Shown here: positions 9,348 through 17,262 of the stretch, piece after piece
Position numbering within the stretch: the first letter of the stretch is position 1
Layout of the letters: every line of letters begins with the position of its first letter
NCBI GenBank assembly: GCA_041398025.1
Contig: JAWKVM010000018.1
Location: 14,261-78,260 of the forward strand
DNA from: JANQPX01 sp041398025
GTDB lineage: Bacteria > Pseudomonadota > Alphaproteobacteria > Geminicoccales > Geminicoccaceae
Length of the DNA stretch: 64,000 nt
Direction: 5' to 3'
Translations under genes and position numbers: made by a program
Notes under the pieces: generated by a model
Told to the model about the DNA's origin: nothing
Database searches by the model: none
The model's input: the letters and a program-made list of their open reading frames with translations, nothing else

Positions 9348-9710
9348 ATGGACCCCGTTTCAAGAAGTAGTTTGTGCTTTAGCGAGCGAAGCGGTCGTCG
9401 GTTTTTGTTCCCGCTCGGGACCGACGACACCGACTCAGAAAAGGCTCGGCTGATCTTTATCTCGATGAATGCGGACCACGACGCCCTCTCTGCGCTGGCG
9501 GACATCGTGCCGCGCATTGAGGCTGGCCTCGCCGGCCCGACTGGAAGCCACGAGAGGATCGAAGAAGCCTCGACTCTGGACAGGCATACGGTAGGCCGTT
9601 GTTCCCAGATGATTCTTTTCGCTTCGCCAAGCAACTATGCGACGACCTGTCCATCGAGCACGCCGGTCGAACAAATCCTGACTGACCTAAGAGAGCGCAT
9701 TTCGGAATGA
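9348..9710 (+). CDS. hypothetical protein translationally coupled to dsbB-like gene
   Basis: A 120-residue frame starts at ATG 9348, preceded by CAGGGGTGAA. Its stop codon overlaps the start of the DsbB-like gene (ATGA). The overlap is the main evidence that it is real. The protein has no signal peptide or transmembrane helix and includes a segment reading MNADHDALSALADIVPRIEA. No family is recognised. A longer start at 9240 is possible. Confidence 0.4.
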   Translation: MDPVSRSSLCFSERSGRRFLFPLGTDDTDSEKARLIFISMNADHDALSALADIVPRIEAGLAGPTGSHERIEEASTLDRHTVGRCSQMILFASPSNYATTCPSSTPVEQILTDLRERISE

Positions 9711-10132
9711 CAGGCAGGCTTCCGAATGAAATAGCGCTTTTCGCCGCCTGGATGGTGGCACTCGTGTCATCGCTCGCCGTGCTTTTTATCGGAGAGGTTC
9801 TCGGGCAGACGCCATGTATCCTCTGCTGGTTCCAGCGTGCCTTCATGTTCCCGCTCGTCGTGGTCTTGGGGCTTGGGCTTTGGTGGCAAGACCGATCGGT
9901 GGGCCGCTACGGGATGGCGCTTGCCCTGCTCGGCGGTGCCATCGCGCTGTGGCATCTTGGCCTCTACACTGGGCTCATCCCCGAGCGGATCCAACCCTGC
10001 GCCGCGACCGGGCCATCCTGTACCGATGAAAGTCAGGTGGTATTCGGTGTGGCGATTCCGCTTCTCTCGCTTCTCGCCTTCGGGCTGATCGCGGCGTTTT
10101 CGGCCGCATCCATCAAGGAAACTCGTAGATGA
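9707..10132 (+). CDS. DsbB/BdbC-like disulfide bond formation protein
   Basis: The 141-residue protein has four hydrophobic helices and two periplasmic Cys pairs: Cys37/Cys40 in TPCILCWFQR, and Cys98/Cys105 in IQPCAATGPSC. This is the DsbB pattern. It would pass electrons from a DsbA-type oxidase to quinone. The length fits the short BdbC/DsbI-like group. The next gene, a DsbA-like thioredoxin, overlaps its stop by 4 bp, so the two form a dedicated oxidase pair. Their presence beside metal-resistance genes suggests protection of periplasmic thiols or maturation of island proteins. Confidence 0.93.
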   Translation: MTGRLPNEIALFAAWMVALVSSLAVLFIGEVLGQTPCILCWFQRAFMFPLVVVLGLGLWWQDRSVGRYGMALALLGGAIALWHLGLYTGLIPERIQPCAATGPSCTDESQVVFGVAIPLLSLLAFGLIAAFSAASIKETRR

Positions 10133-10788
10133 CCCGTAAGCCCCTGATGCTCGCCTTTCTTGGCATTGCCCTCGCCGTTTTCGCCTCGGCCGCCTGGTAT
10201 GTATCCCGCGCCGTCCCGGTCGGCGAAGGCGCATCCGTCGCGCCGGAGATGGCCGAGGCGCTGATGCGCCCCTATTCCCCGATCCTCGGACCTATGGAGG
10301 CGCCGGTGACCATCGTCGAGTTCTTCGACCCGGCCTGCGAGGCCTGCCGCGCCTTCCATCCGGTGGTGAAAGACATCATGGCCGAGCACGGAGACGCTGT
10401 GCGTGTCATCATCCGCTACACGCCATCCCACGGAGAGGCGTCAGAGGAGTCCATTCGGTTGCTGGAAGCCGCAAGGATGCAGGGGATCTTCGAGCCGGTC
10501 ATGGAAGCGATCTTGCGTGAGCAGCCGCGTTGGGCCTCGCACGGCGCGCCGGAGCCCGGGTTGCTTCTCCAAATTGCAGAGACCGCCGGGCTCGATGCCG
10601 AACAAGCGAGGACGCAGATGCAGGCGCCTGATATCGTCGCAGTTCTGAACCAGGACCGCGCGGATGTCGCCACTTTGGGCGTACGTCAAACCCCAACCTT
10701 CTTCGTCAACGAAAAGCCGCTCGATGACTTCGGTGAGGCCGAATTGCGGTCGCTTGTCGAGGTGGAGATTGCCGCCAATGGATCCTGA
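10129..10788 (+). CDS. DsbA-like periplasmic thioredoxin-fold protein
   Basis: This 219-residue protein has an N-terminal membrane anchor or signal (about 7-27), a thioredoxin fold and a CxxC site at Cys70/Cys73 (DPACEACRAF). The cis-Pro loop RQTPTFFVN is near residue 187. The CEAC dipeptide differs from the CPHC of classical DsbA, which should change the redox potential. The start overlaps the DsbB-like stop. It is the natural partner of that protein. It may oxidise, or act as an isomerase or reductase for, proteins encoded in the island. Confidence 0.92.
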   Translation: MTRKPLMLAFLGIALAVFASAAWYVSRAVPVGEGASVAPEMAEALMRPYSPILGPMEAPVTIVEFFDPACEACRAFHPVVKDIMAEHGDAVRVIIRYTPSHGEASEESIRLLEAARMQGIFEPVMEAILREQPRWASHGAPEPGLLLQIAETAGLDAEQARTQMQAPDIVAVLNQDRADVATLGVRQTPTFFVNEKPLDDFGEAELRSLVEVEIAANGS

Positions 10789-11166
10789 GCAGGCAGCGAC
10801 CCTGAGAAGACTAACGGAGCATGGCAACTTTGAACAGCAGGCCAAGCGTCAAGATGGTGGCATTTCCAATCTTTATCGAATGCCGACCGGGATCTCCTCA
10901 AATTCGGACGACATCGCGGCATCGCCAACGTGGCCACACCCGCCTGGATCTGATCCGATGTCGCTAAAGCCAGAAGCGGCGGGAAGGTTTCTGATAAGGT
11001 ATGAGCGGACGCCGATGGAAGGGGGGCAAGCAGACTGTCATCCATAAGGCGATAGTCTTTCTCTTCGACAAGGTCGCACGCGCTTGAGCGGCTGCATATC
11101 AAGAACTGGCGGAATTTGCGCTGTTGCAAGGTGCATGGTGCGATAGGCGAACAGGATGGGGGGCAT
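10789..11166. other. intergenic stretch without a convincing gene
   Basis: This 378-bp stretch lies between the DsbA-like gene and the M23 peptidase gene. Open frames exist on both strands, but none has a recognisable product or ribosome site, and no strong hairpin or repeat was seen. Confidence 0.5.
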
Positions 11167-12573
11167 ATGAGACTGAGGTGGTGGACGGCATCGGTGCTAT
11201 GTGTGGTGGTGCTCGGAGGCGCCGTTTGGCGTCATGGCCCTCAGATGACCCGATCCCAAAGTTCGGAGATTCCAGCGAACCTGACAACGACGCCGGCGTT
11301 GCCCAGAGCGGAAAGCGTGTCTCCGGCTGTGTCTGCCCCTTCCCTGGCGCCGCCTCCACCCCTCGTGCCGTCGCCTGATCCTGTCTCTCGGCCACAGCCT
11401 GCTCATGTCGTCCCATCACAAACTACAGCCGATGTCGAGGCACGACCTTCGCTCATGCCCCCGTGGGAGGCGACCGTGAGTGTCGGCGACACGCTTGACG
11501 GGCTCCTTGCCAGCGCAGACATCGCTCCGGCGCTCAGATTGGAATTCACCCTCGCCATGGCGACCGAGTTCGATCTGTCCAGACTTCGTCCCGGTGATCG
11601 TGTCATCGTGCAAAGCCATGAGGATGGGACACCGCTCGCCGTCACGCTCATCGACGGCGAGGGCGTGCGCGTGATGGTTACCCTCGAGGACGGGCCTGAA
11701 GTGCGGCGGCTTGCACCAGCAACGACGACGGTGGAGCGCGCTCATTCGGTCACCGTGGACGGATCGATCTTCGCCGCATTGGAGCGCGCGGACGCTCCTA
11801 CGCGATTTGCTGTCGATTTGGCGCTAATCCTGGCGGGAGTTGTCGATTTTCGGCGCGACCTGGCCGGTGGCGAGGATCTGACGCTACTCTGGACAGAAGA
11901 GATTACCGAGGCGGGCGAGCGGATCGGCCAACCTGCTCTCCGCTATGCAGTCTTGGCATTCGATGGTACGAGCCTCGAAGTCATCTGGCCAAATGAAGTC
12001 GGCGACGCCACGACGATATACCGTGACGGCGAGCCGATACGCACTTTCGCGCCGCCGGTCGTGGGCGCGAGGCTAACGTCAGTATTTGGCAAGCGCCGTC
12101 ATCCTATCTATGGGGACGTCCGGATGCACACCGGCGTGGATTTCGCCACGCAGGAAGGTGCGCCGATCTATGCGACAGCCTCAGGGCGTGTGGCCTTTCT
12201 GGGCCGCCGCAACGGTTATGGCCGCGTCATCGAAATCGCCCACGACCCGTCGCTCATAACACGTTACTCCCATCTCAGCGCGTTTTCGGATGACCTGGCG
12301 GAAGGAGACCGTGTCGAGGCCAACCAGCGGATTGGCGCCGTAGGATCCTCGGGCCTCGCCACCGCGCCAAACTTGCACTACGAAGTACTGCTGAACAACA
12401 AGCCCGTCAATCCGCTGAACGAGGCACGCCTGTCCGGACTCGAACCTGAAGACGCAAGGCTCGACCTGAAAGGCGTGCTGCAGAAAGCGCGCACTCGTGT
12501 CACCGGCCTCCTGGACCAAGACCGGATGCCCGTCGGAAACGTCGTCCTTTCGACCAAAGGCGACCCCACGTAG
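11167..12573 (+). CDS. M23-family (LytM-type) peptidase with altered active site
   Basis: The 468-residue protein has an N-terminal membrane segment (about 7-20) and a proline-rich linker. An OapA/LysM-like region (about 100-210) precedes a C-terminal LytM/M23 domain (about 300-435). The zinc ligands in MHTGVDF (His321, Asp325) and the last His of the HxH motif (His404) are present. The first His of HxH is replaced by Asn402 (APNLHYE). That His normally helps catalysis, so the enzyme may be weak or act as an activator like EnvC/NlpD, which have degenerate sites. The start at 11167 follows a G-rich ribosome site. It likely acts on peptidoglycan cross-links beside the island's L,D-transpeptidases. 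Confidence 0.88.
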   Translation: MRLRWWTASVLCVVVLGGAVWRHGPQMTRSQSSEIPANLTTTPALPRAESVSPAVSAPSLAPPPPLVPSPDPVSRPQPAHVVPSQTTADVEARPSLMPPWEATVSVGDTLDGLLASADIAPALRLEFTLAMATEFDLSRLRPGDRVIVQSHEDGTPLAVTLIDGEGVRVMVTLEDGPEVRRLAPATTTVERAHSVTVDGSIFAALERADAPTRFAVDLALILAGVVDFRRDLAGGEDLTLLWTEEITEAGERIGQPALRYAVLAFDGTSLEVIWPNEVGDATTIYRDGEPIRTFAPPVVGARLTSVFGKRRHPIYGDVRMHTGVDFATQEGAPIYATASGRVAFLGRRNGYGRVIEIAHDPSLITRYSHLSAFSDDLAEGDRVEANQRIGAVGSSGLATAPNLHYEVLLNNKPVNPLNEARLSGLEPEDARLDLKGVLQKARTRVTGLLDQDRMPVGNVVLSTKGDPT

Positions 12574-12748
12574 GTGAAAAGTAGCGGCTGTTTTCCGCAA
12601 CGAATTCGCATGCGATGCTCACAGATCCGTGTGAAATCAACGATTGTCATCGCCGCCTCGCCCAGATGATGCATCGAACAGCACAGTTTGGCGTCGCCCG
12701 ACCGAAACATGTCCGGCGGCATGCTCGCGGGGAGCTGAAACTGATCAC

Positions 12749-14455
12749 CTATTGAATGATCTGAGTCTTCTGGCCGGATTCGAGCTCCGCAGACACTGCG
12801 CCCGGCCATGTCTGTTGGACATTTAGGGCGTTCGCTAGCATGGCATCGCGGCCATAGACGTCGTCCCTAAAGTGGATATTGTTGTTCTCATCGACCCAGG
12901 CGGTGAGATAGGTGATGTCGACGGGCAGGCTTCGTTCCAACGCCACAACTTGACGATCACCACCGGCGATCGTCGACTTGATCTGATCAAGCGCCCATTC
13001 CGGTTGCGTGTCGAGCAACGCTGCCGCCAGTCGCTCAGGATCGGCTACTCGAATGCAGCCATGGCTGAAGCTGCGCTGGCTCCGGGCGAAGTGCTCCCGC
13101 TCGGGCGTGTCATGCAGATAAATGTCGAACTCATTGGGCAGCATGAATTTCAAGCGGCCAAGGGCGTTATTCGGTCCGGGGCGCTGTCGGATCTTATACG
13201 GGAACCGATTGGGCGTGACGTCCTGCCAATCGATTGATCTGGGATCCAGCAGCTTGGCCTCCGCCGTCCAATCGCTGAACAGCTCGAATCCTTGATCTTG
13301 CAAATAGTCAGGGTCGGCCCGCATCTTCTGCAAGAGTTCGGTCGTCGCGATGCTCGGCGGCACGTTCCAGTACGGATTCATGACCAGATACGTCATGTCG
13401 GCGCTGAAAACCGGCGTGCGATTGTAACGGCTGCCAATGACAACAGGCATGTCCAAAACGGCTCTGCCACGCTCGATCAGCTTCAGGCTGAAATCCGCAA
13501 GGTTGACCGAGATGTATCGCGCGCCGACGTCATCAGGCGTCCATCGGCGGCGCTCGAGATTGAGTGCGATCTGCTCGATTCGCACTTCGACCGGTACGTT
13601 GATTGCGGCCAGCGTCTTCTGCCCAACCTTGCCGTCGGGCTTAAGGCCATGGCGTATTTGAAAATCCATGACTGCTGCGACCAGGGCCTGATCGAAAACA
13701 TGTGGGTTGGCGACGGAATCCCGCGGAGCCGGAAGATGACCGGTGCGGCGAAGGCGCATGCGGAGCTGACCGACGCGAGAATTCGTCATTCCGACCTCGA
13801 GGAGCGGACCAGGCTCGACTCCACCCCAGCCGCCTGCCTTGGCAATGGCTCGGTAGTCGGCCAACTTCCCCTTCAGCCGCCAATAGTCGATGTGGCGGGG
13901 GCGATAGCCCGCGACAAAAACACCGATATCGGCAGCGTTCGCAGCCTCTCGGATCACGTTCTGCTTGTCGATGTCTTGAGGATAGACGAAAAGTTCGGGA
14001 TCGACCTCGGCCGGCTCGGTGCGGCCTGAGCCCAGGTCGGAAACGAGCTGAATCAGCCCAAGGCTCAGACGCAGATCCAACTCGGCGAGATCGTCGCTTT
14101 CCGTCGACGGAAGCAGGGCCTCTATGGCGCCAAGGCCATAGTCGTCCGGCGTCAGTCCGTCGAATTCAGCATCGCTGATGACGTGAACGACATCCAACCC
14201 GCGTTCCGTGACCCTGCTGTCGGCAACCCAGAGCGGTTGCATGTCACGCTCGGCATAAAACTTGGAGAGCGCGGCAAGATCACGCGCATTGTCGCCTTCA
14301 GGCGAAATAAGCTGTTTGACGAGACTATTGCTGACAGCCTGATCTGTAGCGTAAGCGCGGGACAAATAAGCGGGGTATGTAAATGAAACAGCAACGAAGA
14401 TCGCTGCCATAACATTTATTGTCCAACCATGGCGCTTCGATGGTCGTCTAATCAT
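12749..14455 (-). CDS. YcbB/LdtD-like L,D-transpeptidase
   Basis: The 568-residue protein has a signal or anchor (about 13-36), a helical scaffold domain and a peptidoglycan-binding domain (about 225-285, with LKPDGKVGQKTLAAIN). Its YkuD catalytic domain (about 300-480) contains HDTPER and the nucleophile motif SHGCIRV. These features and the length match YcbB/LdtD, which makes 3-3 cross-links in peptidoglycan during envelope stress. It is convergent with the M23 gene and lies 157 bp downstream of the TlpA-like gene in the same direction, so it may be the last gene of the metal operon. All catalytic residues are intact. Confidence 0.93.
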   Translation of the reverse strand: MIRRPSKRHGWTINVMAAIFVAVSFTYPAYLSRAYATDQAVSNSLVKQLISPEGDNARDLAALSKFYAERDMQPLWVADSRVTERGLDVVHVISDAEFDGLTPDDYGLGAIEALLPSTESDDLAELDLRLSLGLIQLVSDLGSGRTEPAEVDPELFVYPQDIDKQNVIREAANAADIGVFVAGYRPRHIDYWRLKGKLADYRAIAKAGGWGGVEPGPLLEVGMTNSRVGQLRMRLRRTGHLPAPRDSVANPHVFDQALVAAVMDFQIRHGLKPDGKVGQKTLAAINVPVEVRIEQIALNLERRRWTPDDVGARYISVNLADFSLKLIERGRAVLDMPVVIGSRYNRTPVFSADMTYLVMNPYWNVPPSIATTELLQKMRADPDYLQDQGFELFSDWTAEAKLLDPRSIDWQDVTPNRFPYKIRQRPGPNNALGRLKFMLPNEFDIYLHDTPEREHFARSQRSFSHGCIRVADPERLAAALLDTQPEWALDQIKSTIAGGDRQVVALERSLPVDITYLTAWVDENNNIHFRDDVYGRDAMLANALNVQQTWPGAVSAELESGQKTQIIQ

Positions 14456-14611
14456 TCGAAATCCTGCTTTTGACTGCCATCATCTATCTACATCTCAACG
14501 ATATCGAAGCTTCTGGCTGACCTCGTTCAACGCCGACATATTGCGACGCACGCAATCCTTTGGCTACCCGCGCAGCCATAGTTTCCAGAAAGACCTTCGT
14601 GCGGTTGAGAC

Positions 14612-15247
14612 TCAGTCAGGTACCGCCGGCATCCGCCCCAATACACGATGGTTGCCGCCCGTTCTCAGGCGCGTTTCCTCGATCCGAACGTCTCGCTTAC
14701 GTTCTGGTTCGGCGATCACGCTTTTGAAAAAAGCAATCATCTCCGGACTGTCCCATTCAGCTGGACCGGAGAGGCGACCCAGCTCACGGCCATCACGGTC
14801 GATCAGCAGCGTCGTCGGGATGCCGACAACCCTCAGCTGGCGCTGGGCGGACGCCGCCGGATCGATGTAGATCGAGAGGTTCCTGAGATCCAGCTCACGG
14901 TAGAACGCCCTGACCTTGTCGGCGCCCCCGCGATCGAGCGAGAGAGCCAAGACCTCGAATTCCGATCCACCCAACAGAGCCTGCAGCCTGTCCAACGTCG
15001 GCATCTCAGCCCGGCAGGGCCCACACCATGTGGCCCAAAGATTGAGCAGCACGACCTTACCAGCGTAGTCGCCCAGGGTCGTAACCACACTGCGTTCAGA
15101 TTGAAAGCTGATTGGCGGGAGCGGAATGGGCTCGTCGTGCATGACGAACCCTTCCGGAACGGGTCCTGCCAGGCCGGTTCGACCGGTCGCCCAAATGAGA
15201 CCTGCCGCCACCAAAGCGGTGGTCGCAAAGACCCGGCGATTGATCAT
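14612..15247 (-). CDS. TlpA/ResA-like periplasmic thioredoxin
   Basis: The roughly 211-residue protein has a signal peptide (ATTALVAAGLIWATG) and a thioredoxin-like domain with WCGPC at about residues 75-79 and the cis-Pro segment VVGIPTTLLIDRDG. The start at ATG 15247 sits about 8 nt after GAGGGAG; the GTG one codon earlier is less likely. Proteins of this type reduce periplasmic thiols, for example in cytochrome c or copper-protein maturation. The gene follows the multicopper-oxidase-like gene after 15 bp, so the two are co-transcribed. CcdA encoded at 24783 could supply its electrons. Confidence 0.92.
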   Translation of the reverse strand: MINRRVFATTALVAAGLIWATGRTGLAGPVPEGFVMHDEPIPLPPISFQSERSVVTTLGDYAGKVVLLNLWATWCGPCRAEMPTLDRLQALLGGSEFEVLALSLDRGGADKVRAFYRELDLRNLSIYIDPAASAQRQLRVVGIPTTLLIDRDGRELGRLSGPAEWDSPEMIAFFKSVIAEPERKRDVRIEETRLRTGGNHRVLGRMPAVPD

Positions 15248-15262
15248 CACTTCGCTCCCTCG

Positions 15263-16693
15263 TCAGCGCACAGCCAAAACCGCTGTCATCCCCGTCTCCT
15301 GGTGTTCGCGCACACTGCAATGAAGCAGCCAACGGCCTGGATTGTCGGCGACAAAAGCGATCTCGACGTTTTCCTTCGGTCCAACCAGCACCGTATCTCG
15401 GAACGGCCGGTGCGGTTCCGGTCGCCCCTCACGCGCAACCACCCGGAACTTGTGACCATGCAAATAGATGGCATGTTCGAAAATGGTTCTGTTGATCAGC
15501 TCAAATCGGTAGCTTCTGTCGAGCTGCAGCCTCGCCAGTGGCCTTGCCGACGAAAGCTCATCTTGACCACGGCCGTTGATAGACCAGTATAGTTCCTGAC
15601 CGACGGTCTCCTTCCCGTATAGCTTCTCGCCACTCGACAGGTCTGTCTCCGGCACGCCGGCTGCGCCGCCATCCAGCACGATCTGATAGCGCTCTGCATC
15701 AGCCAGATTTGGCTCGGCGATCGGGTTTGCCGGCAGCATGGTGGGTTCAGGCAAGGGAGCCAAACGTAGTGGCGGTGTCTTCGAATAGGTGAAGCGCGCC
15801 AAGTCGTAAGCGTAGTGGGCGCCGTCAAAATAATCGTCGATGACGACGGTCGACCAATGGCGATCGGGAATGTCGATGAAGAGATCGGCTCGCATGCCGG
15901 CGGCAAGCACGACCCGGTCGCCGGGCGGTCGATGAGGTGGAACTGGCTGGCCGTCGAACGCCATGACCCACGGCTTTTGATTGTCGAACTTCAGGCCGAA
16001 TGTGCGAGCATTCGCGGCGTTCACCAGTCTCAGACGTATCCGCTCATAAGCACGAACCGGCTCGATGTGATCCATCCTGCCGTTGATCGTGACCATTGTC
16101 CCCAGCCGACCGGCATGACTGGCGGCCATTCGGTCGTGAAACGGCCGGAAGCGGCCATGTTCGTCCAAGGACCAATCGTCCAGAATCCAAACAATGTCTC
16201 GATCGGCTCCGGCTTGCTGGCGCTCGTCGACGATCAGCGCACCGTAAAGGCCGCGCTCCGTCTGTTCGGCGCCATTGAAGAACGCATGATACCAATATGT
16301 GCCAGCGTCTCGGAGATCGAATTCATAAACGAAGGCCTCTCCAGGTTCGATGGCCGGTTGGGTGAGGTCGGGCACACCATCCATCTCGTTCGGAACGCGA
16401 AGGCCGTGCCAGTGAACCGTGGCAGGTTCAGTCAAATCATTACGAACGACCACGCGTATGCGCTCACCTTGAACCGCATTGATCGCTGGACCCGGCACCT
16501 GACCATTGAAGGTCCACACAGGCGTATCGGATTGGCTCGGTCCCCTCAGCGAGAGGCGGCTTGGCTTGGTTGTCAGCTCTATTGTCGATGCTGGCGCTTC
16601 GGCACGAACGGCTCGCGCTGAAAAGCCATGGCACATGCCAGCACCAGTCAATGCCAGTGCCGTTCGTCGACTGACCTTCGGAGTGGCTCTCAC
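15263..16693 (-). CDS. multicopper-oxidase-family protein lacking trinuclear copper ligands
   Basis: The 476-residue protein has a twin-arginine-like signal (SRRTALALTG) and three cupredoxin domains. The first ligand motif, HWH at 94-96, is intact. The second, normally HxH, is His136-Ala-Phe138. In the third, HxxHxH, the middle His is Tyr410 (HAIYLHGH, 407-414). The fourth, HCHxxxHxxxxM, reads HCS...H...M, with Ser460 in place of His. The type 1 site (His407, Cys459, His464, Met469) is therefore complete, while three trinuclear-cluster ligands are missing. It is unlikely to reduce oxygen as a laccase would. A copper-binding or electron-transfer role is possible. The start is GTG with AGGGG upstream. 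The gene lies between DUF411 and TlpA genes. Confidence 0.9.
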   Translation of the reverse strand: MRATPKVSRRTALALTGAGMCHGFSARAVRAEAPASTIELTTKPSRLSLRGPSQSDTPVWTFNGQVPGPAINAVQGERIRVVVRNDLTEPATVHWHGLRVPNEMDGVPDLTQPAIEPGEAFVYEFDLRDAGTYWYHAFFNGAEQTERGLYGALIVDERQQAGADRDIVWILDDWSLDEHGRFRPFHDRMAASHAGRLGTMVTINGRMDHIEPVRAYERIRLRLVNAANARTFGLKFDNQKPWVMAFDGQPVPPHRPPGDRVVLAAGMRADLFIDIPDRHWSTVVIDDYFDGAHYAYDLARFTYSKTPPLRLAPLPEPTMLPANPIAEPNLADAERYQIVLDGGAAGVPETDLSSGEKLYGKETVGQELYWSINGRGQDELSSARPLARLQLDRSYRFELINRTIFEHAIYLHGHKFRVVAREGRPEPHRPFRDTVLVGPKENVEIAFVADNPGRWLLHCSVREHQETGMTAVLAVR

Positions 16694-16796
16694 TGCCGCG
16701 GACCCCTAGAACGATGCATGATCGCGAGTCGATCTAGCGTTTGGCAATAGATGACGGAAAGCGAGCTCACCACAACTTGTGACGCGTCTCCTCGTC

Positions 16797-17240
16797 TCAC
16801 CGATACTGCGCGAAGACCTCCGACGTTCCGTCTTTTTTCATCAGGAGGACGTCATATGAGTCGGCGTAAGCGCCTTCCATGCCGGGAGACCCCATGGGCA
16901 TGCCGGGCACGGCAAGGCCCAGGGCGTCCGGTCCGTCCTCAAGTAAGCGCTGGATATCCTCGGCTGGAACGTGACCTTCGATCACATAACCGTCGAGCAA
17001 CATCGTATGGCAGCCCTCAAAGGGTGCTGCGATACCGTGTTGACGCTTGACGGCGGCAAGGTCGTTGGTTTCCACGACATCGACCTCTATGCCACTCGCA
17101 CGGAGATGATCCGCATGGGCCGAGCAGCAACCGCATGAGGGGTTCTTGAACAGGGTCGCTTGCATGCCGCCGTCGTTGGCAAGGGCGACAGTCGACAGGG
17201 ATAGGCTGGCGGCGATCAGAACGGGATGAAGCGAACGCAT
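16797..17240 (-). CDS. DUF411 periplasmic metal-binding protein
   Basis: The 147-residue secreted protein has a signal peptide (about 1-21), the Cys cluster PSCGCCSAH (Cys36, Cys38, Cys39) and a C-terminal Met-rich motif GMPMGSPGME. These are the hallmarks of DUF411, found beside copper and other metal-resistance genes. It probably binds soft metal ions in the periplasm. ATG 17240 is preceded by AAAGGAA, and the gene starts 22 bp after the P-type ATPase stop, so it belongs to the same transcript. Confidence 0.93.
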   Translation of the reverse strand: MRSLHPVLIAASLSLSTVALANDGGMQATLFKNPSCGCCSAHADHLRASGIEVDVVETNDLAAVKRQHGIAAPFEGCHTMLLDGYVIEGHVPAEDIQRLLEDGPDALGLAVPGMPMGSPGMEGAYADSYDVLLMKKDGTSEVFAQYR

Positions 17241-17262
17241 CGATGTTTCCTTTCATGGTCTA

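Noticed and set aside
10664..11047. 127-residue frame after the DsbA-like gene
   Set aside because: It begins inside the DsbA-like gene in another frame, has no ribosome site of its own and no recognisable domain.
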